Shown here: in pieces, positions 31,221-40,054 of the stretch | Position numbering within the stretch: position 1 is the stretch's first letter | Layout: each line of letters starts with the position of its first letter | DNA from: Bacillota bacterium | GTDB taxonomy: Bacteria > Bacillota > Bacilli > Desulfuribacillales > Desulfuribacillaceae | Reading direction: 5' to 3' | Length of the DNA: 64,000 nucleotides | NCBI GenBank assembly: GCA_023388635.1 | Contig: JAEWFW010000038.1 | Span: forward strand, 1-64,000 | Program-made: the position numbers and the translations under genes | The notes under the pieces: model-generated | The model's input: the letters and a program-made list of their open reading frames with translations, nothing else | The model's database searches: none | Told to the model about the DNA's origin: nothing

Positions 31221-32801
31221 TTATTTTTTGAAATTCTTAGGTTTTGCCGGTTCTACATTGATTCGCTTGCCGTTGACGCGTGTGTTGCGGAACGCTTCAT
31301 ATACAAACGGCGCTTGTTCTTCGGAAATCTCAGCAAAGGTAAATCGATCAAAAATATTGATTTTTCCAATAAACTCCGAGCTGATACCCGCATGCTCTTC
31401 CAAAATCTCAATCACGTTTTTAGGTGTGAAATTGCCGTTCTTGCCAACACTGATGAAGAAACGCACCATCCCTTTATCAGCTCCGGTATCGCCGAACTCG
31501 TATGTATTCATTTCCGCTTTATTATGTGTCGTATCCACGGCGAGCTTCATCGCCGCAGCGGCGACATGCTCTGCCCCGTATTGCTCAAACAGGGAACGCA
31601 AATCTTGCAAATAATTCTGCAAATCATCAGATTCGATACATTCCATCAATTTGCCCTTCCATTGTTCCTTCTGTTTATTTACAACTTCCTCGAGAGAAGG
31701 AATTTCTTTGACTGTCAGCTTGACTTTCGTCTGCTTTTGAATTGCTAAAAGTTGTTTGATCTCCCGCGGCGTGACCAAGGTGATGGCAATCCCTGTTTTG
31801 CCGGCGCGCCCCGTCCGTCCGACTCTGTGTACATAGGACTCAGGGTCTTGCGGAATGTCATAGTTGATGACATGACTGACGTTCTCCACATCAATCCCTC
31901 TCGCCGCCACGTCGGTAGCAATCAGTAATTCCACCGATGTCTCGCGGAATTTCTGCATGACTTTATCTCGCTGCGCCTGTGACAAATCACCATGTAAAGC
32001 TTCTGCCATATAGCCACGTGCCTGCAATGTATCTGTCAGCTCATCAACACCCTTTTTCGTGCGGCAAAAGACGATTCCCAACTCGACTTCTTCTTGATCC
32101 AAAATTCTGCAAAAACCATCTAATTTATCTCGTTCTAAAATTTTATAATAGCGTTGTTCAATCAGCGGAACCGATACATCGCCTCTGGCAATCGCCACAT
32201 TGATCGGAGATTTCATGTAACGCTGTGATAATTTTTTAATTTCATAAGGCATCGTCGCAGAAAACAGCAATGTCTGTCGGTCACCGGGAACCGATGAAAC
32301 GATTTTTTCTATATCCTCGATAAAACCCATATCTAACATTTCGTCGGCTTCATCGAGGATCAAAGTTCGCACAGCATCCAGTGAAAGTGTTTTTCTACGC
32401 AAATGGTCGAGCACTCTGCCTGGTGTACCTACGACAATCTGTGTTCCTTGATTGAGCGCACGAATCTGGTGTCCGATCAATTGACCGCCATAAATCGGCA
32501 ACGGACGGATGTTCTTTAACTTACCTATTTTGCGTATTTCTCCAGCCACCTGAATTGCCAATTCTCTCGTTGGTGTCAGTATGATTGCTTGTACTGCACG
32601 GTTATTTTCCTCTACCTTCTGCACCAAAGGAATACCGAATGCCGCTGTCTTTCCCGTACCGGTCTGCGCTTGACCAATGATGTCTTTGCCTTCCAGTACA
32701 AGTGGAACACATTTTTCCTGAATCGGAGTTGGTTCCTCAAATCCCATCTGATTTAATGCCTTTACAATCTTACTTTCTATTCCTAGCTCGTCAAATTTCA
32801 T
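31221..32801 (-). CDS. DEAD-box RNA helicase of the DeaD/CshA type
   Basis: 526 residues from the ATG at 32801 (AGGTGAG upstream; a GTG two codons earlier is possible). Q motif FEEPTPIQEKCVP, motif I AQTGTGKTAAFG, II LDEADEMLDMG, III LFSATMP, V/VI ATDVAARGIDVENV and HRVGRTGRAGKTG. The C-terminal 80 residues (VRFFISVGKNGNFTPKNVIE, KINIFDRFTFAEI) form a DbpA-type RNA-binding domain. Such helicases help ribosome assembly and mRNA decay, especially in the cold. It sits between cinA and recA, where Bacillus has no such gene. A mobile repeat lies just upstream. Confidence 0.92.
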   Translation of the reverse strand: MKFDELGIESKIVKALNQMGFEEPTPIQEKCVPLVLEGKDIIGQAQTGTGKTAAFGIPLVQKVEENNRAVQAIILTPTRELAIQVAGEIRKIGKLKNIRPLPIYGGQLIGHQIRALNQGTQIVVGTPGRVLDHLRRKTLSLDAVRTLILDEADEMLDMGFIEDIEKIVSSVPGDRQTLLFSATMPYEIKKLSQRYMKSPINVAIARGDVSVPLIEQRYYKILERDKLDGFCRILDQEEVELGIVFCRTKKGVDELTDTLQARGYMAEALHGDLSQAQRDKVMQKFRETSVELLIATDVAARGIDVENVSHVINYDIPQDPESYVHRVGRTGRAGKTGIAITLVTPREIKQLLAIQKQTKVKLTVKEIPSLEEVVNKQKEQWKGKLMECIESDDLQNYLQDLRSLFEQYGAEHVAAAAMKLAVDTTHNKAEMNTYEFGDTGADKGMVRFFISVGKNGNFTPKNVIEILEEHAGISSEFIGKINIFDRFTFAEISEEQAPFVYEAFRNTRVNGKRINVEPAKPKNFKK

Positions 32802-32832
32802 AACCACATATCTCACCTTTTCTTTTGTAGAT

Positions 32833-32950
32833 TGAAGCAAGCTCTTAATTCATGTGGAGATACTTTTACTCCATCTGAATTAAGAACTGCAAATGTATGA
32901 CTTCGTTGGCGTTAGACGCCCGCGAGGGAGGCTTACCGCCAAGTTAGTCA
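32833..32950 (+). repeat. two-hairpin mobile repeat, copy B (overlaps the cinA stop)
   Basis: Inverted relative to copy A at 21269-21399. The long stem is nearly perfect: AGTTCTTAATTCAGATGGAG against TCTCCACATGAATTAAGAGCT. At the far edge TTACCTGACTAACTT supplies the last codons (LPD) and the TAA of cinA. It fills the gap between the DEAD-box gene and cinA exactly. Confidence 0.7.
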
Positions 32951-34185
32951 GGTAATTGTTTTAGTAATAAAAACAGCGCTGTATTAGCGGTTCTCATGCG
33001 AATAAAATCTCTGCTTCCATGGAGCCTAAGTTCATGCACAGACACTTGGTCACCGATAGCGATTCCGATATACACTAAACCGACAGGTTTCGATTCCCCG
33101 CCTGCCGAAGGTCCGGCGATACCGGTAATCCCGATTCCAAAGTCTGTCGAAGCTCTCTTCTTGACCAATGATGCCAACTGCTCGGCAACTTGTCTGCTGA
33201 CAGCGCCATGGGCGTTCAATGTATCCTCCGACACACCCAAGCGCAATTTTGCCTGATTGCTATAACAAGCAATGCCTTCTATAAAATACTGGGAGCTATT
33301 GGGCAGTGTCGTAAACATACCGCTCAATAATCCACCTGTGCAACTTTCAGCTACAGATACGGTTTTCCCGCTATCTAGTAGATATTGATGAACCTGACTG
33401 ATTAACGTATCATCGTCACTTCCATAATAGTAATCAGACAACCGCTCAATAATGACATCTTGCACCGGATTAATCAACGCCTCTGCTGCTAATGGATCTG
33501 CCGCTTTCGCAGTAATACGCAACGTCACATCGGACTCTTTACATAACGGCGCAATCGTCGGATTGTTTTGTGATTTCAGCAAATCTTCCACTCGCTCCGC
33601 AAGATCAGATTCGCCGATCCCAAAAAAGCGCAATGTACGGGAATATATAATTGCTTTTTGATGATGCTTGCTGTTTTTTATCAGCATGGGAAGCGCTTCA
33701 TTGTCAAACATTGGTTGCAATTCGTGAGGAGGTCCGGGCAAGAGGATAAAAATTCGCCCTTGATGCTCCAAGTACACTCCCGGAGCCGTACCGAAATGGT
33801 TTGGGATCGGTTTTGATCCCAAAGGTATTTCAGCCTGTTTGCGGTTACTCGGCGGCATATCTCTATTTCGAGTGTGAAAAAACTCTCTGATTCTGGCGAA
33901 TGACGGCTCATCTAACGTAAGTGGAAGATCAAGAAAATCCGCCAGTGTTTCTTTAGTCAAATCATCATCCGTAGGTCCTAGCCCACCCGTCAAAATAATT
34001 ACTTCTGATCGACTACACGCTATTTTTAAGGTTTCTAGGATGCGTCCGGCATTATCACCGACACAAGTATGGTAAAACGTATCGATGCCGTATTCAGCCA
34101 ATCGCCTCGATACGTATTGTCCATTCGTATTGGCAATTTCGCCCAATAAAAGTTCTGTACCTACAGCGATAATTTCTGCTTGCAA
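32944..34185 (-). CDS. cinA: CinA-family competence/damage-inducible protein (nicotinamide mononucleotide deamidase)
   Basis: 413 residues. The N-terminal molybdopterin-binding-like domain (AEIIAVGTELLLGEIANTNG, ILTGGLGPTDDDLTKE, LLPGPPHELQPMF) acts on ADP-ribose or related pyrophosphates. The C-terminal domain (VAESCTGGLLSGMFTTLPNS, GIGITGIAGPSAGGESKPVG) is the NMN amidohydrolase. It lies next to pgsA and near recA, as in Bacillus. Its last three codons and stop lie inside the mobile repeat, so the C-terminus may differ from the ancestral one. Confidence 0.96.
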   Translation of the reverse strand: MQAEIIAVGTELLLGEIANTNGQYVSRRLAEYGIDTFYHTCVGDNAGRILETLKIACSRSEVIILTGGLGPTDDDLTKETLADFLDLPLTLDEPSFARIREFFHTRNRDMPPSNRKQAEIPLGSKPIPNHFGTAPGVYLEHQGRIFILLPGPPHELQPMFDNEALPMLIKNSKHHQKAIIYSRTLRFFGIGESDLAERVEDLLKSQNNPTIAPLCKESDVTLRITAKAADPLAAEALINPVQDVIIERLSDYYYGSDDDTLISQVHQYLLDSGKTVSVAESCTGGLLSGMFTTLPNSSQYFIEGIACYSNQAKLRLGVSEDTLNAHGAVSRQVAEQLASLVKKRASTDFGIGITGIAGPSAGGESKPVGLVYIGIAIGDQVSVHELRLHGSRDFIRMRTANTALFLLLKQLPD

Positions 34186-34209
34186 AGGCTCCCTCCTCCT
34201 CTAAATACA

Positions 34210-34794
34210 TTAATTATGTTTTTTAATAATGACATGTCTATTTTTATAAAAATAATCGACTCCCGATATGACGGTAATTGCCACAGCGAAAAATAATACG
34301 ATCTGATCCAAAGGAATTCCTAAATAGGAGAAAGGAAAATTATTCAGGATAAGCAACACAACCGCTACGATCTGCGTTACCGTTTTCAATTTCCCCAATT
34401 TACTAGCGGCAATCACCTGTCCTTCTGCTGCTGCCACAAGACGTAAGCCGGTGACGGCAAATTCTCTGCTGATAATAATCACCGCCACATAGGCATCAAT
34501 GCGTCCCATATCTACTAGCGATACTAACGCGGCGAGGATCAATAATTTATCGGCTAACGGATCGAGGAATTTCCCTAAATTCGTGATCATCTTTTTCTTC
34601 CTTGCGACGTATCCGTCAAGCCCATCGGTACTAGCTGCTAGGATGAACACCAGTGCTGCAATAATTTCACTCAGGGTTGTCGAAACTCCGAAAAGCTCAA
34701 TTCTACCGAAATCATAATTGACGAGCAAAAAAAACATAACGATCGGCACAAGAAAAATCCGGGCTAATGTGATTTTATTAGCTAAATTCAACAT
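34210..34794 (-). CDS. pgsA: CDP-diacylglycerol--glycerol-3-phosphate 3-phosphatidyltransferase
   Basis: 194 residues with about four membrane helices. The CDP-alcohol phosphotransferase signature is complete: STDGLDGYVARKKKMITNLG followed by KFLDPLADKLL (DGx2ARx8Gx3Dx3D). It makes phosphatidylglycerol phosphate at the membrane. The start overlaps the end of rimO by seven bases, so the two are coupled. Confidence 0.96.
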   Translation of the reverse strand: MLNLANKITLARIFLVPIVMFFLLVNYDFGRIELFGVSTTLSEIIAALVFILAASTDGLDGYVARKKKMITNLGKFLDPLADKLLILAALVSLVDMGRIDAYVAVIIISREFAVTGLRLVAAAEGQVIAASKLGKLKTVTQIVAVVLLILNNFPFSYLGIPLDQIVLFFAVAITVISGVDYFYKNRHVIIKKHN

Positions 34795-36125
34795 GTAAAA
34801 ACCTCCCCGGTCATGTCAAAATCTAATACATGTGTTATTTTTATGGGAATGATATCTCCTATTAGCAAAGGAGTATCGGAAGTTATAAAAACTTCACTGT
34901 CAATTTCCGGCGCATCATACTGCGTTCTGCCGACGTATGTATGATCATCCTCCACCCGCTCAATCAACACCGACTGAACAGTACCTACAAGACGCCGATT
35001 GCTTGCTTCCGTCAATTCCCGCTGAATTTCCATAATTTCATGGGCGCGCTGTTCCTTAATGCTTTGATCAATCTGTCCTTGCAGACGCGCAGCCGCCGTC
35101 CCCTCTTCTAAGGAATAAGGAAAGACCCCCATACGGTCGAAGCGCACGTCACGAATAAATTGCACTAATTGTCTAAAATCCTCTTCCGATTCTTGTGGAA
35201 AACCGACAATCATCGTCGTACGAATGACAATATCAGGAACCGCTTGGCGAATCTTGTCTATCAACCGACGGATATCGAGTTGCTGAGACGGTCGATTCAT
35301 AAGTTTTAAAATCCTATTCTCGCTATGCTGTAATGGCATTTCTATGTACTTGCATATTTTCGGGTAATTGGCGATTGTCTGAATGAGTTCGTCATCGACA
35401 TTTCCCGGATACAAATATAAAATGCGAATCCATTCAATGTCCTCAATTGTATGTAATTTTTTCAACAATTCTGATAGCATCGCCTTGCCATAAATATCAT
35501 ATCCATACATGCTCGTATCCTGAGCAATCAAATTCACTTCTTTTGTACCGTTTTTCGCTAAAATACGCGTTTCTTCATAAATAGAATCTATCGTTCTGCT
35601 TCTATATTCGCCACGTAACTGCGGAATGATACAGAATGTACAGAAATTGTTACATCCTTCCGCAATCTTGACAAATGCACTCGATCCGGTCTGTCTATTT
35701 TCATAGAAACTGGTAAATTCCTCATAGGAAACATCCAGATGTCCTGTATGTACAGGTTTTAATCCGGCAACGGAATCCATGATGATACTGTGAATTTTCT
35801 GGAAATCTCCTGTGCCGACGATCCCATCAATTTCAGGAATTTCCTGCATCAGCTCATCCTTATATCGCTGTGCTAGACATCCGGCAACGATTAAAGTTTT
35901 GAGTGTTCCTGTGTCTTTCAAATCGCTCAAATCAAGAATCATATTGATAGATTCCTGTTTCGCCGCCTCTATAAACCCGCAAGTGTTGACAATAATCACA
36001 TCAGCGCATTCGGGGTCATGTTCCATTCTATATTCATTTTGTTGCAGGATATTTTGCATGATTTCCGAATCTACCGAATTTTTAGCACATCCGAGTGTTA
36101 CGACTGTCACTGATAATTGCTCCAT
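34788..36125 (-). CDS. rimO: ribosomal protein uS12 (Asp) methylthiotransferase
   Basis: 445 residues. An N-terminal MTTase domain with three cysteines (VVTLGCAKNSVDSEIM, IVNTCGFIEAAK, IVAGCLAQRYKDEL), a radical-SAM core with CNNFCTFCIIPQLRG (CxxxCxxC), and a C-terminal TRAM-like part. It adds methylthio to an aspartate of S12. The family members MiaB and RimO are similar; the ETRILAKNG...EVNLIAQDTSMYG spacing and the length favour RimO. pgsA follows in the same operon. Confidence 0.93.
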   Translation of the reverse strand: MEQLSVTVVTLGCAKNSVDSEIMQNILQQNEYRMEHDPECADVIIVNTCGFIEAAKQESINMILDLSDLKDTGTLKTLIVAGCLAQRYKDELMQEIPEIDGIVGTGDFQKIHSIIMDSVAGLKPVHTGHLDVSYEEFTSFYENRQTGSSAFVKIAEGCNNFCTFCIIPQLRGEYRSRTIDSIYEETRILAKNGTKEVNLIAQDTSMYGYDIYGKAMLSELLKKLHTIEDIEWIRILYLYPGNVDDELIQTIANYPKICKYIEMPLQHSENRILKLMNRPSQQLDIRRLIDKIRQAVPDIVIRTTMIVGFPQESEEDFRQLVQFIRDVRFDRMGVFPYSLEEGTAAARLQGQIDQSIKEQRAHEIMEIQRELTEASNRRLVGTVQSVLIERVEDDHTYVGRTQYDAPEIDSEVFITSDTPLLIGDIIPIKITHVLDFDMTGEVFTC

Positions 36126-36196
36126 ATGTTTTCATTTCCCCCAAAACGATTGCTGTGTATCCTATAAAGTATAATATATGGCTCCACCAGTGTCAA

Positions 36197-36219
36197 AAAA
36201 ACACCTGTTAGGTGTTTAT
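36197..36219 (-). terminator. terminator overlapping the rodZ stop
   Basis: AAACACCT / AGGTGTTT stem followed by TTTTTTGAC on the minus strand; the TAA of rodZ lies in the first arm. Confidence 0.8.
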
Positions 36220-37046
36220 TGACTGACGAATTCAAATTGAAAATTTCGCACGCTCGTTGAATTGGTAGTATCTTCTGTCTCAATCAGTTGATCATTTACA
36301 TACACACTGACAGGTCTAAAATTCCCCAACCGTACCCACAATCCGTTCTCACTAGCGAACTCCAACACTTGACCATTCTGAATTTTACCTTCTTGCTTCA
36401 CTGCTCCTTGGGCATTGCCCTCTCGCACCTGATACCACGATTCGCCCTGTTCAACTTGCATACGCAATTTGATATCCGTTGCATTTTTTACGTGAAACGT
36501 GTATGTATTTTGAACCTGTTCAGCCAATTCAATCTCTGCCACGTTTTCCGGTTCTGGAGTTTCCGGCTCCGGATCTTTCTCAGGCAACGGTTCCAGTTCA
36601 GGAGGCTCGTATTGTTGATTATTATTGGCTTCTGGATTGACTGGTCCAGGGTCATTTTCACCGACATCCATTTCGGAAACATAACGGAAAACGACAAAAA
36701 GCACGACCGACACCAAGATAATGACAAGCGATGTAGAAAACAGCTTGCCAAAACGATTTGCCCGCACGGGTGCGGACGTCGTTGATGTGATTGGTGAGAC
36801 AGGTGTCGTACTATCGGCAACTTCTCGGCTCAAAGCCTCCAAATATTCGCTGATATCGACTCCCAGTACCTTCGCGTAATTTCTGATAAAACCTTTTACA
36901 TAAAAACTTCCCGGCATCATCGACCAATCGCCTTTTTCAATTCCTTCAAGATATCGCGTGCTGATTTTTGTTATATGAGATATGTCTTGCAAGGACATGC
37001 CTTTTTCAAGTCTGCTGTTTCTTAAAAACTCCCCTATTTCTTTCAA
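36216..37046 (-). CDS. rodZ: RodZ/YmfM-like helix-turn-helix membrane protein
   Basis: 276 residues. Cytoplasmic HTH of the RodZ type (EIGEFLRNSRLEKGMSLQDI, TKISTRYLEGIEKGDWSMMP, YVKGFIRNYAKVLGVD). One membrane helix at about residues 105-125 (LFSTSLVIILVSVVLFVVFR), a Pro/Glu-rich linker (PPELEPLPEKDPEPETPEPE) and a C-terminal DUF4115-like beta domain. RodZ links MreB filaments to the wall-elongation machinery. In Bacillus the homologue ymfM also lies just before pgsA. Confidence 0.9.
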   Translation of the reverse strand: MKEIGEFLRNSRLEKGMSLQDISHITKISTRYLEGIEKGDWSMMPGSFYVKGFIRNYAKVLGVDISEYLEALSREVADSTTPVSPITSTTSAPVRANRFGKLFSTSLVIILVSVVLFVVFRYVSEMDVGENDPGPVNPEANNNQQYEPPELEPLPEKDPEPETPEPENVAEIELAEQVQNTYTFHVKNATDIKLRMQVEQGESWYQVREGNAQGAVKQEGKIQNGQVLEFASENGLWVRLGNFRPVSVYVNDQLIETEDTTNSTSVRNFQFEFVSQ

Positions 37047-37167
37047 CCGGATTCACTCCTATCCAGCATATAATATTTTCTAAATATAACCTATAACTCT
37101 CATCTCTGTCTATTCTACATTAAAATATCGGTTTCCTGCATCAAAAATATTTTATTATTATATTTAG

Positions 37168-39909
37168 TTAGTACGCCACGCGGCTGTTATATGTAAATCC
37201 AAATCTGCGCAGCTCACTTTCTACCTCAATCGTATATACCAATTGCGAAAATACTTCTTTCCAGTTCTGTTCAATCGATTTCCAGTACTGCGGATGCTGG
37301 CGGCGCACAATTTCTCCGATGCCGAATACATCCAATTGATCTTCTTGCGCCTTCGTGAATGCCATTGTAATTTCCTTCTTAATTTGCTCCGATACCAGCC
37401 GCTCAATTTCTTTAATCACTTCTTTTTTTCGCAAATCCAATTCGACGTTTATTTCGGAGAGTTTACAATCATTTTTTACATTTACAAATACGTGCAGAGT
37501 TCCATCGATAATCTTGGTATTAACTTTGACTTTATTTTTAAATGTCGTTGTGGAAATGGCGCCGGGGTTATCCCCCCAATCAACAGATATTACGCCGCTT
37601 CTGACATCATGCACGACCCATAGTATGCCGCGCGTCGTGTGTGCATCATAGAAATTCTGGAGCTGCGTACCGTCAAAAACAGCACTTCCCCTGACAAAAA
37701 CGCTGTCTGTGCCGTCTGTGGCAGTATAGGATTCAACAACAGACGCAACAGGTGCCCGTGATTCTATCGACAAAAAATATAAAAAATCTTTTAAATTGAT
37801 GGCTGCCGCTAACGATGTCTCGCTGCGCACTTCCGACATGGCTGCTAATTCCATAGCAAGGATCGATTCGAGGTTTGTTTGTGCAGACATCAGTTCTTTT
37901 GCAGTCTGCCCTTTGGCAACCATAAACCACGTTCGCAGACGATGATCGGAGCTGCGATCGAGAATATCGACAATATTTCCGACACATTCCCTGGCAAGTG
38001 TTTCCCCGATGACAATGACTTGCGCGTGGGACCAATACAAGCTTCGACCGGCATACGGAATCAATTTGGTCGACGCTTCCTGAACTGTTCGACCTTTTGC
38101 CGATAAAACCCAGACTGATTTACTAAAATCTCCGCCTCCCGCGCCTTCGCCCGCCACAGCTCCCGGTCTGACAATTTGCACGGTCAATTCGATGCGATCA
38201 CCGTTTTCCTCATCCTCGAGTAAATCCATACCGATCCCACTGACAATCGCCCGATCTTCAATTTCTTTCATATCCCAACAGCCCGTCATCAACATTCCAC
38301 AGATCAGGCATAGCAAGATCACAGGTGCCATCGGTCGGCGTGTGCGATTCCTGCGCTGAATTTTTCCAGTAAAGATGCTTGGACGAAATTTAATGCTCCA
38401 CCAAGGCGCTCTCACCAAAGAATCTTTCAGCCCTTCTTTGATTATAGGAGCGAATGGCGCCATATAAGGAACACCGAAAGAACGCAGGGAGCACATGTGG
38501 ATCAATAAAACGATGGCACCGAGAATAATACCGTAAAGACCGAACATCCCCGACAGTGCCATGAAAGGAAAGCGAATAAAGCGTATTGTGCTTTGGACAC
38601 CAAATCCCGGTATTGCGAATGAGGCAATGGCGGTCCCGGCGACGATAATAACCATCGGTCTTGACACCAGCCCGGCGCTGACGGCTGCTTCACCCAATAT
38701 GAGACCGCCGACAATACTCACAGTAGAACCGATTGCCTTCGGCATGCGCGCTCCCGCTTCTTTCAATGCTTCAAACGTAAATTCCATCAAAAACGCCTCT
38801 ATGAGAGCTGGGAAAGGAACGCCTTCCCTTGCTGCCGCCACACTGATTAGCAAGGGAGTCGGCAGCATTTCCGGATGAAAGGTCACAATTGCCACATACA
38901 AACTCGGCAAGAAAATCGAAATAAAAAGTGAAAAAAATCGAATCAAGCGCACAATCGTGCCGCCGATATACCGATTATAATAATCTTCGCTGGCATGCAT
39001 TAAATCTTCGAATACCATCGGCACATTCAACGCAAACGGCGTGTTATCGACAATAATAATGATTCTACCCTCCATAATAGCCGCAGCCGCATCGTCAGGA
39101 CGTTCTGTTACGCTGACGCTGGGAAAAGGCGAGAACGGATTGTCTTCAATCATCTCTTCAATATATCCCGACTCCAGAATCGCGTCAATCTTTATATCGT
39201 TGATCCGTTTCTTGAGCTCTTGCAAAACCCCTTGATTGACGACACCGTCCAAATACATCAGGCATATTTTGGTGTGAGTTTTTTCCCCGACGAGCATCGT
39301 TTCACCTTTTAGATTGTGATTTCTAATTTTACGCCGGATCAACGATGTATTGGTTCGTAAGTTTTCATTAAACCCTTCCCGGGGACCGCGGATGACAACA
39401 CTTGATTCCGGCTCGCTAATGCCCCGTACCTCATATCCTTCGACGCCTGCCACAATACCCGCATTGACGCCATCGATCAATATCACCGCCTGGGCATTTA
39501 AAATCCCGTCTTTCACTTCGGTAATTGTCTGACAAACTGATAGGTTGTTCGCCGAAAGCGTGCGCTCAATCAGTGTCTTCATCCATTTTTGTCCATCCAA
39601 TGGGCGATTGCCGTTTGTTGTTTGCTGTGCCGATTGTTCGCTATCTTTGTTCACATAATCGTCTTTATGATAAATGATCTTTTCTAAAATATCGCGATTA
39701 ATCACATCACTGTTGACTAACCCTTCAATATATATGATAACACCTTTCCGCGCATCCTCCTGACCATCGATAATAAAGTCTCGAAAGACCACATCGTCAC
39801 TGTTGACAAATAATTTTTTTAGAATATAGAGATTTTTATCTAAAATTGCGCTCAATTGCCAAGGATCATATGGCTCTGCATAGCGTTTTATGTGTTTTGG
39901 GAGTTTCAT
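37168..39909 (-). CDS. fused spore germinant receptor: GerA-type and GerC-type subunits in one chain
   Basis: 913 residues from the ATG at 39909 (GAAAGGA 8 bases upstream). Residues 1 to about 520 are a GerA/GerKA subunit: a soluble N-domain (FRDFIIDGQEDARKGVIIYI, QAVILIDGVNAGIV, IRGPREGFNENLRTNTSLIR), then membrane helices (FIPALIEAFLMEFTFEALKEAG-like region, IVGGLILGEAAVSAGLVS). At residue 527 a lipoprotein signal starts (MAPVILLCLICGMLMTGC, Cys544), followed by WDMKEIEDRAIVSGIGMDLL and a full GerC domain. Normally A, B and C subunits are separate genes. No stop codon and no ribosome site lie at the junction. A GerB-type permease is not present nearby. Confidence 0.88.
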   Translation of the reverse strand: MKLPKHIKRYAEPYDPWQLSAILDKNLYILKKLFVNSDDVVFRDFIIDGQEDARKGVIIYIEGLVNSDVINRDILEKIIYHKDDYVNKDSEQSAQQTTNGNRPLDGQKWMKTLIERTLSANNLSVCQTITEVKDGILNAQAVILIDGVNAGIVAGVEGYEVRGISEPESSVVIRGPREGFNENLRTNTSLIRRKIRNHNLKGETMLVGEKTHTKICLMYLDGVVNQGVLQELKKRINDIKIDAILESGYIEEMIEDNPFSPFPSVSVTERPDDAAAAIMEGRIIIIVDNTPFALNVPMVFEDLMHASEDYYNRYIGGTIVRLIRFFSLFISIFLPSLYVAIVTFHPEMLPTPLLISVAAAREGVPFPALIEAFLMEFTFEALKEAGARMPKAIGSTVSIVGGLILGEAAVSAGLVSRPMVIIVAGTAIASFAIPGFGVQSTIRFIRFPFMALSGMFGLYGIILGAIVLLIHMCSLRSFGVPYMAPFAPIIKEGLKDSLVRAPWWSIKFRPSIFTGKIQRRNRTRRPMAPVILLCLICGMLMTGCWDMKEIEDRAIVSGIGMDLLEDEENGDRIELTVQIVRPGAVAGEGAGGGDFSKSVWVLSAKGRTVQEASTKLIPYAGRSLYWSHAQVIVIGETLARECVGNIVDILDRSSDHRLRTWFMVAKGQTAKELMSAQTNLESILAMELAAMSEVRSETSLAAAINLKDFLYFLSIESRAPVASVVESYTATDGTDSVFVRGSAVFDGTQLQNFYDAHTTRGILWVVHDVRSGVISVDWGDNPGAISTTTFKNKVKVNTKIIDGTLHVFVNVKNDCKLSEINVELDLRKKEVIKEIERLVSEQIKKEITMAFTKAQEDQLDVFGIGEIVRRQHPQYWKSIEQNWKEVFSQLVYTIEVESELRRFGFTYNSRVAY

Positions 39910-39974
39910 GCGACATATCCTTTCCAATAGAATATATTTTCATTATCTGCCAAATCCCCATAACTATGCAAAAA

Positions 39975-40001
39975 AGCAGGGATCACAATCAAATCCCTGC
40001 T
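39975..40001 (-). terminator. ftsK terminator
   Basis: AGCAGGGAT / ATCCCTGCT stem with TTTTTTG on the minus strand, 54 bases beyond the ftsK stop. Confidence 0.8.
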
Positions 40002-40054
40002 TAACAATACCTAAGTATTGACGCGCTGACGAGCACGCACTAAGGCACCCGATT

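Noticed and set aside
38280..38400. Separate start of a gerKC gene at residue 527 of the fused receptor
   Set aside because: No ribosome site lies at a usable distance from that ATG (the nearest AGGA is about 19 bases away), and no stop codon ends the first half.
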